Shown here: positions 12,101 through 20,001 of the stretch, piece by piece
Numbering within the stretch: the first letter of the stretch is position 1
How the letters are laid out: each line of letters starts with the position of its first letter
Source of the DNA: Symploca sp. SIO2C1
GTDB lineage: Bacteria; Cyanobacteriota; Cyanobacteriia; Cyanobacteriales; Coleofasciculaceae
NCBI GenBank assembly: GCA_010692635.1
Contig: JAAHGL010000070.1
Coordinates: 1-33,551, forward strand
Direction: 5' to 3'
DNA: 33,551 nt
Program-made: the position numbers and the translations under genes
The notes under the pieces: generated by a model
Told to the model about the DNA's origin: nothing
The model's input: the letters and a program-made list of their open reading frames with translations, nothing else
The model's database searches: none

Positions 12101-12177
12101 CAGAGTTGTCCATTTTCACTCCAAAGTTGCCAACCTTGATTAGAAATATCCTGCAAAAACTCAACTAAATTGTTCAT
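6136..12177 (-). CDS. Chimeric NRPS/PKS module: docking-C-(relic A)-AMP ligase-KR-(relic A10)-PCP
   Basis: This 2013-residue protein most likely selects a 2-keto acid, reduces it on the carrier to a 2-hydroxy acid and esterifies it to the upstream beta-amino acyl chain. Domains: TubC-like docking domain (about 1-55); condensation domain with HHIISDG (about 199); a truncated A domain (about 515-690) keeping A7-A8-like RRGDGSLEWLG and a degenerate A10 (TASGQIDEKAL); a linker with three ENLAA repeats; a complete acyl/aryl-type AMP ligase (about 770-1335) with LLLTSGSTGMPK (about 951), WFNTGDLG and an intact A10 Lys (AIGKIQRT); a PKS-type ketoreductase with SGGLGGIG (about 1592) and YAIAN (about 1744); a second degenerate A10 (TETGEIDREKL, about 1888); and PCP with LRGDSL (Ser 1948). 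The ligase resembles, as I recall them, the AL-KR loading units of aeruginosin-type synthetases, but its substrate cannot be read here. It starts with ATG in an ATGA overlap with the PKS gene. Confidence 0.93.
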   Translation of the reverse strand: MNNLVEFLQDISNQGWQLWSENGQLCYDAPKDQSTDSILATLKQHKTEILQLLSTTKVQSTDRWLPVVFPLTEAQKQCWFLDKVDENSRQAYLDQVCLELEGVFDFMAIEQAIQKIVERHEALRTRIDSEGNFQEVLPGVKMRVPLIDFSNSSPSERESQVAAWLEEEIQKPFNLSQAPLLRTYILKLEENLHRLVLRIHHIISDGLSIEIMLKEIAALYSAQGEGKVCQLEQPIQFRAYVEWQNQISQTEEMAASESYWLDKFSGSIPVINLPTDHPRPSIMGYRGSRQTLKLGGILVEQIKTVSKQKGCSLFMTLLATYKILLSKLTSDAEIVIGTATSGRALEGSQNLVGYCANILPIKTSVDDSATFSEFLISMRGNLLEDYHNQDYPYPKLVSKLNLERELSRTVLVSVLFNLDRFRTLPSMFGLRTRLIPTPKRFVTYDLFFDITETENELLLNLNYNLDLFDDVTIKRWLTHYQTLLEAIVTNPKQKVAQLPLLTTAEEQELLAICENPDNNHCLALSLSDNLPIYILDTHQQLVPLGVGGEIYITASRHLACSTSSCDILEHPQIGLLRKTQQWGRRRGDGSLEWLGNVYRLARVKGRRINLQEIEAALRSHPEIKDCYVLVKEQQLVAYLEVLQALSTESISTQLKSQLPKEMQPDAYVLISALPLTASGQIDEKALGSLEVIDSQLRESWEEKLRSHPQIEQAAVVVQPKTGKAQPPVHILDLVPETAIAGIFSAKTAAVAPEIEVTSQPENLAAENLAAENLAAVVPAFSDGGQLIIPEDAPPTIVEALQRAAAQHSERGIIYINSDGTESLQSYGDLLQDAQRILAGLRKLGLKPQDKVIFQLQRNQDFISAFWGCVLGGFIPVPVSIARSYNQPNSTLSKLQNSWDMLGEPLVLTDSQLAPKLQNCFLGLNLEIETIERLQQCEPDINWHNSKPEDLAILLLTSGSTGMPKAVRQSHQSLLNRSAATAQMNNFSCEDISLNWFPLDHVGGIVMFHLRDVYLGCQQIHAPTEMVLQAPTKWLDWISQYGVTITWAPNFAYGLVIEQIEQLSKQGKSTESKWNLSSLKFILNAGEAIVAKTTRRFLELLIPSQLPAQAMHPAWGMSETSSAVTFADKFLWELTTNEQKFVEVGAPTPGTKIRIVDHQNHIVEEGKIGNVQIQGVSVTSGYQQNPAATQESFTEDGWFNTGDLGFLKEGSLSITGRQKDVIIVNGLNYYSHEIEAILEELEGIEVSYTAACAIRDYQADTDKLAIFFSTQIIDEQELIELLKEIRSVVVKSIGINPDYLIPVDPEIIPKTAIGKIQRTQLKQRFEASEFTAIQKQVDILLENDNTVPNWFYRQLWRQKEVVVGNYLNCKDLTLVFVDTLGLGYCLLKKLQKNNQHYIQIETGSEWAKITDSHYSLVLGEQQHYQQLLESIAATKTRISRIIYLTQYQEYQEETVNIENLEQSYCQGIYSLLHLVQGLERSQGTQHQVELLCVSSYSQSVLPTDKIACAKATVLGLLRTLPQEMPWLSCRHIDLPVADVELNSSYIWQELSNVSPEPEVAYRQGKCLASSLEAVNLASEPQQELPFKPGGIYLISGGLGGIGREIAQYLLEHYQAKLILLGRTPLLEQNKERKDKVSEKIQSYQKLQQLGTVRYQAVDICNSSQLQQVVAETVSEWGKQLDGVIHLAGIYQEKLLLSETQESIARVLNPKVRGTLVLHELLKDNSEGLFIHFSSIFGLFGGISIGAYAIANRFLQSFCDYQKYHSSINSYCLAWSAWEETGMSRGYQIEELKRKQRQRGYYSMSQSQGMYSLLASLCRPQINLLVGLDGSKSQIQSWSGDCQNLQQLSAYFTTNKTEFTISQLSELEVRDRFGKPTHCQWVQLEQILLTETGEIDREKLVGNGLFGASDRQQTQPRNETERQLVVIFQEVLEVSRVGVQDNFFELRGDSLKMTQVVSRVRETLNVELPLSWLFESPTVAQLSDRIEAISNSNLSLAKQLKTASNNQEKREEIEL

Positions 12178-15100
12178 AATGCACCTCTCACCCGCTCAGA
12201 TTCTTTAAGACTAGTTTGCTCATGCTGGTTTTGTTTCTGCCAAAAACCGCCCTGGCGCATTTCTGATATACTTTCTTTGACAGCAGCAATAATATAATCA
12301 ATATCTTTATCTGTATGAACTGTGGAAAGAAAACAAATTCTTCCTTCCCATATATAAAGACCTTTTTTAATTAAGTGGTGAACCAGTACTTCTATTTCTA
12401 TTGATTGAGATGTATAGCTCTGGTTATCCGATGAAACAAATTGAAATAGAGAGGCACAACTTATCATCTTAATAGGTAAATATTCTTGTTTAAAGTAAGT
12501 ATTTAGTCTTGTTATTAACTGTGAAGTACGTTGATTGAGATTTTCTTGTAGTGATGTTCCTTGCTTTTTTAAATATTCTAGTACAGCTTTAGCTGTGGTC
12601 ATTGTCAAAGCATTTTTGTTGAAAGTACCACCAAAGAAAGTCTGTAGTTTCTGAGGATAGGAATCATCTCCGTAGTTCCACTGCCCACCATCAAGACCAT
12701 CCAGATAATTTGCTTTACCAGCAACAATCCCAATCGGTATACCACCACCCACACATTTACCGTAGGCAGCAATATCCGCTTTAATACCAAACCAAGCTTG
12801 AGCTCCTCCTGGATGAATGCGAAAACCAGTAATTATCTCATCAAAAATTAGGGTAATACCTGCTTGTTGGGTCAGCTGTCTCAATTGTTGAAGAAATTCT
12901 TTGGGTTGTAAATCTAGTCTGCGACTTTGCACAGGTTCAACTAAAACAGCCGCTAATTCTTGAGCATGAGCTTTAATAATCTCTAGGGATTCAGCTACAC
13001 CATAAGTAAGAACAATAACATCGTCTACCATATTTTCCAATACTCCTGGAGATATTGGAGTTGCTTTAAGATTCTTTTCTAAATTAGTTGGTGCAACTGC
13101 TAAAACGCCGTCAAAATGACCGTGATAAGAGTTAGTGAACATAACAATCTTGTCACGACCTGTAGTTAGACGTGCTAAACGTACTGCTGTCATCATTGCT
13201 TCTGTACCTGAATTACAGAATGCAACTCGCTCCATACCTGTTAGTTCGTGAACTAGTTGTGCTACTTCCCCTGCAAGTTTGGCTTGAGGACCAACTTGCA
13301 TCCCTTGCTTTAACCAATTTTGGATTGCTTCAGTAATAAATTGTGGATTATGACCAAACAGATGTACGCCAAATCCCAAAGAGATGTCTATATATTCATT
13401 ACCATCAATATCCCAAATCTTAGCTCCATGAGCTGATTCTCCCACAATAGGATATCGCATCTCTTTTAGTTCTGTTATCCATCTTGCTGTAGCTCTTTTA
13501 TCAGCCAGGAATGGACGATAATGTTGAGCCATTTGTTGAGATTTTTGGGTTTTCTTGGTGTAAGTGGCAATAAATTCCTTTAAGTAACTCTGTTGCTGTT
13601 GATTCAAGGCTACTTTACTGGGCACTCTTGTCGCCGATTGCACTTTTTTTGGCCCAGCTGTATCTGCTTGAGCAATAATCACTGTCTCCAAAGATAAAGC
13701 TTCTGGTATTCCTTCAGTCTGAGGCAGGGTAACAACTTCTCCGAAACCCCTTTCCTTCAGAAATTGCTGCCACTGGGATTTATTCAACAGAGGAGAATCA
13801 GGGCGTAACTCAAAATCGTTGAATTTATGCCATCCTTTTAATAAGCCAAAGATTAAATCTAACCATCTCTGAGGAGTCGTCTTTTCCCACAAAACCAATA
13901 TTCCCCCTGGCGCTAACAGTTGTCGCACATGGGATAAAGTTTCAGTCAGAGAAGTGGTAGCATGAAGCACATTGGCCGCAATAATCACATCGTAATACTG
14001 AGACTCAAAACCTTGGCTACTTGGGTTCTCTTCAATATCTAGGGTTTGATAACGCACATAAGGATAATCTCGGAATTTCTCTTTGGCTCTGGCATTGAAA
14101 AACCCTCCTAGATCGGTGAAGGTATATTCGGTTTGGTTAGGATTGAGATGAGGCAGAAGATAACTTGTAGTCCCCCCAGTTCCTGCTCCGATTTCCAAAA
14201 GCTTTACCTCACGATTTGGTGGTAACTTATCTAAAGCAATAGCGATCGCTTTTTGGATCAGATTATTCATTACCTGAGCTGGGGGAGATTCTTGATAGAG
14301 TTGGGTTGCAGTGGTTAAATCTCCTTCCGGAAACACCAGTTGCAATGGGTTTATTGAACCTTGCAATACCTTACTTAGTTGGGAAGCACAGCGATGCAGC
14401 AGGGTAAGTTCAGCGTGAGCATTGGGATATTGACTCAGCAACCTTTGACTTTTCTCTTTGGGATTAGCTCCCTTCAAAGTTTGCAACACTTGCCACTGTT
14501 GTGGGGTTGACTTGAGGATTCCCACTTCAGCTAGTATCTCTAGCAGGCGCTTGAACAATCGCTGTTGCTCACTGACTACGCCTAAACTCTGAACTGCTGA
14601 TTCTGTTGAAAAGCTCTCTGTTGGCTGGTAGAACCAGGCCATTTCTTGCAGTGCCTGGACGATATAATCTACACTTAAATTCTCCAACTCAGCAGGAATT
14701 TCACCATAACTAGCTAAATTTGCCTGAGTAATTAATTCTGGCAGAATTGCATTGAGTTGCTGCTCAATTTGTACTGGTGTCCTTAGATAATCACTGGGTG
14801 ATGAGTGAGCAAGATTGACCGTTGCAACCTTTTGTTTAAGTTGAGTAGATGGTTGGCTAATCTCTGTTTTTTCTGCTAAGTTCCCTTTTTGATTGGGTTT
14901 ATGTAAAACTTTTGCAGCAGAATGCCCTGATAGAGCTTGTCCATTATTGGAACCAGAAACCTGTTTGCCTTGCAAAATTGCTAACTGCTGAGACATAATC
15001 TGGAGCTGCTGTTGCATAATTCTTTCTACAACAGTTGATACTCCTTGGGTTTCTGGTATAACAGAGGTCAAGTCCAGGTTAGTTTGACTAGACTGAACTA

Positions 15101-18100
15101 ATTGTGGCAGGGAACTTGCTTCTGGCTGCGGTGGTGGTGAACTCGTCTCGACAGTCTCTTGTTGACCCCACTCTGGTGATAAATTTGCATCTATATACTC
15201 TGCTAAAGTATCTACTGTCGTTAATTCTTCAAAAAATTGGCGGATGGTAATATTTACCCCATAGTTCTTTTCCACCTTCCTGCTCGCTGCCATCAAAGTG
15301 AGCGAGTCTGCACCCAACTCCAACAGATTATTATCTATATCTACTTGGGATGGTTCCTCAAACCCTAATTCCTGGGCGATTATCTCACAAATTTCTGCAA
15401 TAATCTTCTCTCGTCGCCGGGATGTTGCTCCTGGTGTTTTAGCAGACATATCCTTTTTCTCAATAATCAAGTTTTGTTCTTCTAAATGATATGGATTTTC
15501 CTCACTTGAAGAATTGATGGCAGATATAGCTCCTAGTAATTTGTGCCCATTTTCTTGCAGATCAAGCCAATACCTTTGTCTTTGGAAGGGATAAGTGGGT
15601 AATGTTACTTTCTGACGGGGATAATTTTGATTAAACCCTAACCAATCTATCTTCATCCCTGTCACATACAACTGTCCTAAACTCTCTAACATTTGCTGCC
15701 ATTCTTGTTTCGGTGGGCGCAACGAAGGCAACCATACTCCCACATCTTCCGGCAAACATTGACGTCCCATTCCTAATAAAATTGGTTTGGGTCCGATTTC
15801 TAGGAATAATTCATACCCTTCCTCCTGCAGAGTTGTCATGCTCTGGGCAAAGCGCACCGGTTCTCGGACATGACTCACCCAATATTGGGCTGTAGTAATC
15901 TCATCTGTTACCAACTTGCCAGTGACATTTGATATCAGAGGTATCCTAGGCTGATGATAGGTAATTTCTTTAGCGACTGCTTCAAATTCTGCCAGCATTG
16001 GTTCCATCACAGGAGAATGGAAAGCATGGGATACCTGTAGCGGTTTGGTCTTGATTCCCATCGCTTCCAACTTACTACAAACTTCTGCTAGGGCTTCACC
16101 CACACCAGAAATCACAACACTTTCGGGTCCATTAATAGCCGCAATTGCTATTTGTGAACTATAGTCGGCTATTACTTGTCTTACCTGAGACTCTGATGCC
16201 AACAAAGACACCATTCCTCCACCAGCAGGTAACTGCTGCATTAACTGCCCCCGCAGAGCAATGAGTTTCAAGCCATCCTCTAAACTAAATACTCCTGCTA
16301 CAGTTGCTGCCACATATTCTCCTACACTGTGACCCATCACCACTTTGGGTTTGACTCCCCATGATTCCCATAACTTGGCTAAGGCATACTCAATAGCAAA
16401 CACAGCTGGTTGGGTATAGGCAGTTTGGTCTAGTAGAGAGGAATTTGAGTTTTGTGCCTCCTGAGGATAAAGCACTTCCAAAAGCGGATGTTTCAGATAC
16501 GGACGTAGGATCTCCTCACATTGCTCTAAAGCTTGACGGAAAGTTAGCTGAGTTTCATACAGTTCCCTTCCCATATTCACATACTGAGAACCTTGACCCG
16601 TAAACAGAAAGGCTAATTTGGGACGCTTGCGAACATTTTTTTGACTCTTGAGAACTCCTGGTGTTTCCTCTCCTTTTACCGTAGTCCTTAATTGTTCCTC
16701 TAACTGCTGTGTCGATTTGGTAACAACAGCGAGGCGATAGGGAAAATGCGATCGCCCTACATTAGCCGTATAACAAACATCTCCTACGCTCAATTCTGGA
16801 TGTTTCTTGAGATGGTTCTCATAATCACTCACTAACTCCTCTAAAGCTGGTTGTGTTTTAGCTGAAAGGGTTAGCAGATTAACTGGACGCTCTAATCTTT
16901 GTTCTTCTGAGCTCCCCTCCTTGGGAGAGGTTGGGGATGGGTTCCCTATTTCTGCCAAAACTACATGGGAGTTCGTACCCCCAAATCCAAAGGAACTGAC
17001 CCCGGCAATTGCCGGAGTTGATTTTTCTGGCCAAGGTGTGAGAGTTTCCTGTACTCGCAACGGCAGTTTATCGAACTTGATATAAGGATTGGGGTCAGTG
17101 AAATGTAGAGTCGGTGGAATCTGGCGATAGTATAGCGACAGCGCCACTTTAATTAATCCGGCAATCCCTGCTGGTGCTTCTAAATGTCCGATATTGGTTT
17201 TAGCTGAACCTATTGCACAGTAGTCACCAGGAGCACGCCCTTCAGATAGCACTGTTCCTAAGGCTGTCATCTCTATCGGGTCTCCCAGTTTTGTCCCAGT
17301 ACCATGAGTTTCTATATACTCAACCTGACCTGGTGAAACCCTCGCATTTTGGTATGCTGCTCGTAATACTGCTTCCTGTGCTAGGGGATTGGGAGCTGTT
17401 AACCCGTTGCTGCGTCCATCTTGGTTAATGGCACTTCCCTTGACTAAGGCATAGATGCGGTCTCCGTTAGCCAGGGCTTGAGATAGTGGCTTTAGTATCA
17501 CTAGCCCCCCACCCTCACTACGCACATAACCATCAGCTTTGGCATCAAAGGTTTTACATCTACCGTCAGCAGCCATAAATCCTCCTTGGGCATAGGCTAC
17601 TGACATCCAGGGAGAGGTTACAATATGTACGCCTCCCACCAAAGCTAGGCTAGATTCTCCACACCAAAGGCTTTGGCAAGCTAAGTGGACTGCTACCAGG
17701 GATGAGGAGCAAGCAGTATCTATTGCCATGCTTGGTCCGTAGAAGTCGAAAAAGTATGAGAGACGATTGGCGTTAATACAATTTAAGTTACCTGTGCCTG
17801 TATAGGTACTAAAGTTGATTGGGTTTTGAGCGATCAGTTCGTAGTAGTCGAAGCTAGATACTCCCATAAATACCCCTGTAGGTGTACCTGCCAGGGCTTC
17901 TGGTGGTTGTCCAGCGTCTTCTAGGGCTTCCCAAGCTAGCTCTAGCAAGAGCCGCTGTTGAGGATCCATAGTTTGGGTTTCTCGAGGAGAAATACCAAAA
18001 AATTGTGGGTCAAATTCGTCTACCTGCTCGAGAAAACCACCCCAGCGACTATTCGTTTTCCCTGGCTTAGAGATATCGGGGTCATAAAATAATTTGTTAT

Positions 18101-18230
18101 CCCACCGAGAAGCTGGCACTTCTGTAATGGCATCTCTACCATTACATAGTAATTCCCAGAATGCTTGTGGATTTTTAGCTTCTGGAAAACGACATCCCAT
18201 GCCAATAATTGCAATCGGTTCTCTATCCAT
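12174..18230 (-). CDS. Type I PKS, KS-AT-ACP-cMT-aminotransferase
   Basis: This 2018-residue PKS extends the starter by two carbons, methylates C2 and replaces the 3-keto group with an amine. Ketosynthase: DTACSSS with Cys174, ETHGTGT and KTNIGHLEA. Acyltransferase: FTGQGSQ (about 540), GHSVGEY with Ser635, and HAFH (about 735), the malonyl-CoA signature. ACP: LGADSL with Ser976. C-methyltransferase: LLEIGAGTGGTT (about 1343). C-terminal glutamate-1-semialdehyde-type aminotransferase: CNSGTEA, FDEIITGFR and the likely PLP lysine K1825 in YGKCVGGG, as in microcystin McyE. There is no KR, DH or ER, which fits a 3-ketoacyl substrate for the aminotransferase. The ACP precedes the cMT, unlike McyE, where as I recall it follows. 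The ATG at 18230 has only a weak ribosome site, and the stop overlaps the next gene as ATGA. The C-terminus presumably docks on the TubC domain of the next protein. Confidence 0.95.
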   Translation of the reverse strand: MDREPIAIIGMGCRFPEAKNPQAFWELLCNGRDAITEVPASRWDNKLFYDPDISKPGKTNSRWGGFLEQVDEFDPQFFGISPRETQTMDPQQRLLLELAWEALEDAGQPPEALAGTPTGVFMGVSSFDYYELIAQNPINFSTYTGTGNLNCINANRLSYFFDFYGPSMAIDTACSSSLVAVHLACQSLWCGESSLALVGGVHIVTSPWMSVAYAQGGFMAADGRCKTFDAKADGYVRSEGGGLVILKPLSQALANGDRIYALVKGSAINQDGRSNGLTAPNPLAQEAVLRAAYQNARVSPGQVEYIETHGTGTKLGDPIEMTALGTVLSEGRAPGDYCAIGSAKTNIGHLEAPAGIAGLIKVALSLYYRQIPPTLHFTDPNPYIKFDKLPLRVQETLTPWPEKSTPAIAGVSSFGFGGTNSHVVLAEIGNPSPTSPKEGSSEEQRLERPVNLLTLSAKTQPALEELVSDYENHLKKHPELSVGDVCYTANVGRSHFPYRLAVVTKSTQQLEEQLRTTVKGEETPGVLKSQKNVRKRPKLAFLFTGQGSQYVNMGRELYETQLTFRQALEQCEEILRPYLKHPLLEVLYPQEAQNSNSSLLDQTAYTQPAVFAIEYALAKLWESWGVKPKVVMGHSVGEYVAATVAGVFSLEDGLKLIALRGQLMQQLPAGGGMVSLLASESQVRQVIADYSSQIAIAAINGPESVVISGVGEALAEVCSKLEAMGIKTKPLQVSHAFHSPVMEPMLAEFEAVAKEITYHQPRIPLISNVTGKLVTDEITTAQYWVSHVREPVRFAQSMTTLQEEGYELFLEIGPKPILLGMGRQCLPEDVGVWLPSLRPPKQEWQQMLESLGQLYVTGMKIDWLGFNQNYPRQKVTLPTYPFQRQRYWLDLQENGHKLLGAISAINSSSEENPYHLEEQNLIIEKKDMSAKTPGATSRRREKIIAEICEIIAQELGFEEPSQVDIDNNLLELGADSLTLMAASRKVEKNYGVNITIRQFFEELTTVDTLAEYIDANLSPEWGQQETVETSSPPPQPEASSLPQLVQSSQTNLDLTSVIPETQGVSTVVERIMQQQLQIMSQQLAILQGKQVSGSNNGQALSGHSAAKVLHKPNQKGNLAEKTEISQPSTQLKQKVATVNLAHSSPSDYLRTPVQIEQQLNAILPELITQANLASYGEIPAELENLSVDYIVQALQEMAWFYQPTESFSTESAVQSLGVVSEQQRLFKRLLEILAEVGILKSTPQQWQVLQTLKGANPKEKSQRLLSQYPNAHAELTLLHRCASQLSKVLQGSINPLQLVFPEGDLTTATQLYQESPPAQVMNNLIQKAIAIALDKLPPNREVKLLEIGAGTGGTTSYLLPHLNPNQTEYTFTDLGGFFNARAKEKFRDYPYVRYQTLDIEENPSSQGFESQYYDVIIAANVLHATTSLTETLSHVRQLLAPGGILVLWEKTTPQRWLDLIFGLLKGWHKFNDFELRPDSPLLNKSQWQQFLKERGFGEVVTLPQTEGIPEALSLETVIIAQADTAGPKKVQSATRVPSKVALNQQQQSYLKEFIATYTKKTQKSQQMAQHYRPFLADKRATARWITELKEMRYPIVGESAHGAKIWDIDGNEYIDISLGFGVHLFGHNPQFITEAIQNWLKQGMQVGPQAKLAGEVAQLVHELTGMERVAFCNSGTEAMMTAVRLARLTTGRDKIVMFTNSYHGHFDGVLAVAPTNLEKNLKATPISPGVLENMVDDVIVLTYGVAESLEIIKAHAQELAAVLVEPVQSRRLDLQPKEFLQQLRQLTQQAGITLIFDEIITGFRIHPGGAQAWFGIKADIAAYGKCVGGGIPIGIVAGKANYLDGLDGGQWNYGDDSYPQKLQTFFGGTFNKNALTMTTAKAVLEYLKKQGTSLQENLNQRTSQLITRLNTYFKQEYLPIKMISCASLFQFVSSDNQSYTSQSIEIEVLVHHLIKKGLYIWEGRICFLSTVHTDKDIDYIIAAVKESISEMRQGGFWQKQNQHEQTSLKESERVRGAL

Positions 18231-18395
18231 TTTGCTTTAACGAAGAATAAGTAGGGAGTCCTCTTTTGAAGAAGGATGAGCGTAAATTGCGACTATGTTT
18301 TTTTGACTTTATTGATAATAATATTTATTTCTTTTTTTTGAATAATTATTTGCTTTTATTTTATTATTTATTACCGACAAGCTCTTGTTTTGCTC

Positions 18396-18445
18396 AATCA
18401 GGCTGAGAAATATTGCAAATATTTCTCAGCACTGATCAAGCAAAT
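18396..18445 (-). promoter_or_regulatory. Long hairpin between the ACP and PKS genes
   Basis: A perfect 13-bp inverted repeat (GCTGAGAAATATT, 18402-18414, and AATATTTCTCAGC, 18418-18430) has a 3-nt GCA loop. Past a one-base bulge, the stem continues for 5 bp (18397-18401 with 18432-18436) and, after a small internal loop, for several more. It begins about 20 nt after the ACP stop codon. No T-run follows on the minus strand, so a simple intrinsic terminator is unlikely. An mRNA-processing, stability or attenuation element that sets ACP output apart from the giant PKS is a reasonable inference. Confidence 0.5.
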
Positions 18446-18455
18446 TCTAAAATTG

Positions 18456-18761
18456 TTATTCAACAAGGTACTCTGCGAGATCCTCAATGTTAGTATAACC
18501 ATAGATAATTGTCGGCTCAATTTCCCTTCCTAACCAATCACCTAAGTCGTTAGCTAACAGAATTGATCCTGAAGAATCTAGACCGTAACGAGCAAAAGAG
18601 GTGCTGGTTGAAATTTCTTCAACTTCTAGATCTAACATTTCTGACAAATAGGAAATCAACCAATTCTTAATCTCATCTACTGTTGGTAGATTTTTGTTAT
18701 CTACACTACCGGTACTGAAAGCTATGGTTGTATTCTGATTTTCTACTGTTAAATTTTCCAT
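18456..18761 (-). CDS. Stand-alone acyl carrier protein (JamC-like)
   Basis: This 101-residue discrete ACP probably carries the fatty acyl chain while it is desaturated and then hands it to the PKS ketosynthase. The phosphopantetheine motif is YGLDSSGSI with Ser63 as the likely attachment site, followed by the usual helix III region ([12 protein letters not shown]). About 25 N-terminal residues form a polar, probably disordered leader. It follows the FAAL and desaturase genes, the same trio and order as jamA-jamB-jamC of jamaicamide biosynthesis. The gaps on each side (136 and 225 nt) are large for an operon. No strong ribosome site is seen before the ATG. The ACP call is firm. The alkyne role is inferred from context. 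Confidence 0.93.
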   Translation of the reverse strand: MENLTVENQNTTIAFSTGSVDNKNLPTVDEIKNWLISYLSEMLDLEVEEISTSTSFARYGLDSSGSILLANDLGDWLGREIEPTIIYGYTNIEDLAEYLVE

Positions 18762-18897
18762 GATTGATTGCTGGGTAATTGCTAGCTAGTTTTACTTGGT
18801 TTGCCAATTGACATTTGAGGTTGGTATCAAATATCATCCACTCCCTAATATCAGGTAGTTTTTAACGACTCTTTTAATGACTCTTTAGTGTGACCAT

Positions 18898-19863
18898 CTA
18901 GGTCAATTTCCTAGCTTCTATCATTTTTTCTGTTGGTAATTTCACATCCCAAACTAGACCTAATTTTTCCAATACCCAAATCAGGCAATAGCCTAAATCT
19001 ATTTGCCACCATTTTAAGCCGATTGCGGCAGAACTCTCAAAAGTATGGTGATTATTTTGCCAGGATTCTCCAAAAGTAGGAATAGCTACCCAAATATTGT
19101 TACGGCTCTTGTCTTTACTATCAAAGGGATGGGTACCAAAGGCATGAGAAAACGAGTTGATACTCAAGATGCAATTATCTACTACAAACATCCTGACTAG
19201 TCCACCCCACAGAAAGCCTTCGATCGCCCCTATCCAGGAACCATGAATTATTCCTCCTAAAATAGTTGGAATTATTAGACCTAACAAAATCCATAGCAGA
19301 TAATTGCGATTAATTTTGCTGATAGTTTTGTCTCGCATCAGCTCTGGTGCATAATACATTGGGTTAGGATACTCATGATTGGTTAGCCAGCCTACGTGGG
19401 CGTGCCACAGACCTCGCAACTTACCCAATATTCCCTCTTTAAGTAATTCTGGATTGGGGGAATGGGGGTCTCCAGATAGATCGCTATACTCGTGATGCCG
19501 ACGATGCACTGCTACCCAAGAAATTACAGCTCCTTGAGCTCCCATGCAGCCTAAAATTGCTAAAATTACCCTCATTGTCTGGCTGGTCTTAAAAGCACAA
19601 TGGGCAAAGTAGCGATGCAGTCCTAAACTCATCCCGATCATAGTCAATGCCCACATTCCGATCAGTAATCCTATTTCCACACTGCTGATGGGATACCACC
19701 ATACAGAAGCAATTGCGATTACAGTTCCTAGCGCTGGGATGACGTTGTACAGAAGAAAATGTTTTGTTTGGCTAGCCTTAATGTATTGATTTGAGATAGT
19801 TTTTGACTTCTGTTTGGGAGGAGATTGATAGGATTGTGTGACAATATCCATTTGAGTTGACAT
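18898..19863 (-). CDS. Membrane fatty-acyl desaturase/acetylenase (JamB-like)
   Basis: This is a di-iron integral-membrane desaturase of the delta-9/DesC type, about 321 residues. It has the three histidine boxes HRYFAH (about 83-88), HRRHH (about 119-123) and NNHHTF (about 268), and several hydrophobic segments (about 37-75 and 185-225). I place the start at the ATG at 19863 because GGAG lies 8 nt before it; a TTG one codon upstream is in frame. Lying between a FAAL and a stand-alone ACP, it most likely acts on ACP-bound medium-chain fatty acid, as JamB does, making a terminal alkene and possibly a terminal alkyne. JamB-like enzymes differ in whether they stop at the alkene, and sequence inspection cannot settle that. 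A general lipid desaturase is the alternative, but the neighbours argue against it. Confidence 0.93.
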   Translation of the reverse strand: MSTQMDIVTQSYQSPPKQKSKTISNQYIKASQTKHFLLYNVIPALGTVIAIASVWWYPISSVEIGLLIGMWALTMIGMSLGLHRYFAHCAFKTSQTMRVILAILGCMGAQGAVISWVAVHRRHHEYSDLSGDPHSPNPELLKEGILGKLRGLWHAHVGWLTNHEYPNPMYYAPELMRDKTISKINRNYLLWILLGLIIPTILGGIIHGSWIGAIEGFLWGGLVRMFVVDNCILSINSFSHAFGTHPFDSKDKSRNNIWVAIPTFGESWQNNHHTFESSAAIGLKWWQIDLGYCLIWVLEKLGLVWDVKLPTEKMIEARKLT

Positions 19864-20001
19864 CAAATTGTCTCCTGAATTTACGAGTTTACAACTAATT
19901 TATTGTCCAAGATTTAGAGTACTAATACTGTAGGTTTTGTATACTTGTAGAGTTTAGTCAAATTGTAACATCAAACTTGTAAAAATTAACTCATCACAAT
20001 T

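Noticed and set aside
12605-12790. 61-codon minus-strand ORF inside the PKS gene
   Set aside because: It lies in another frame of the aminotransferase coding region, whose own frame is intact.
18396-18445. Classical rho-independent terminator ending the FAAL-desaturase-ACP transcript
   Set aside because: The stem is AU-rich and no T-run follows on the transcribed strand; it is kept only as a structured element.
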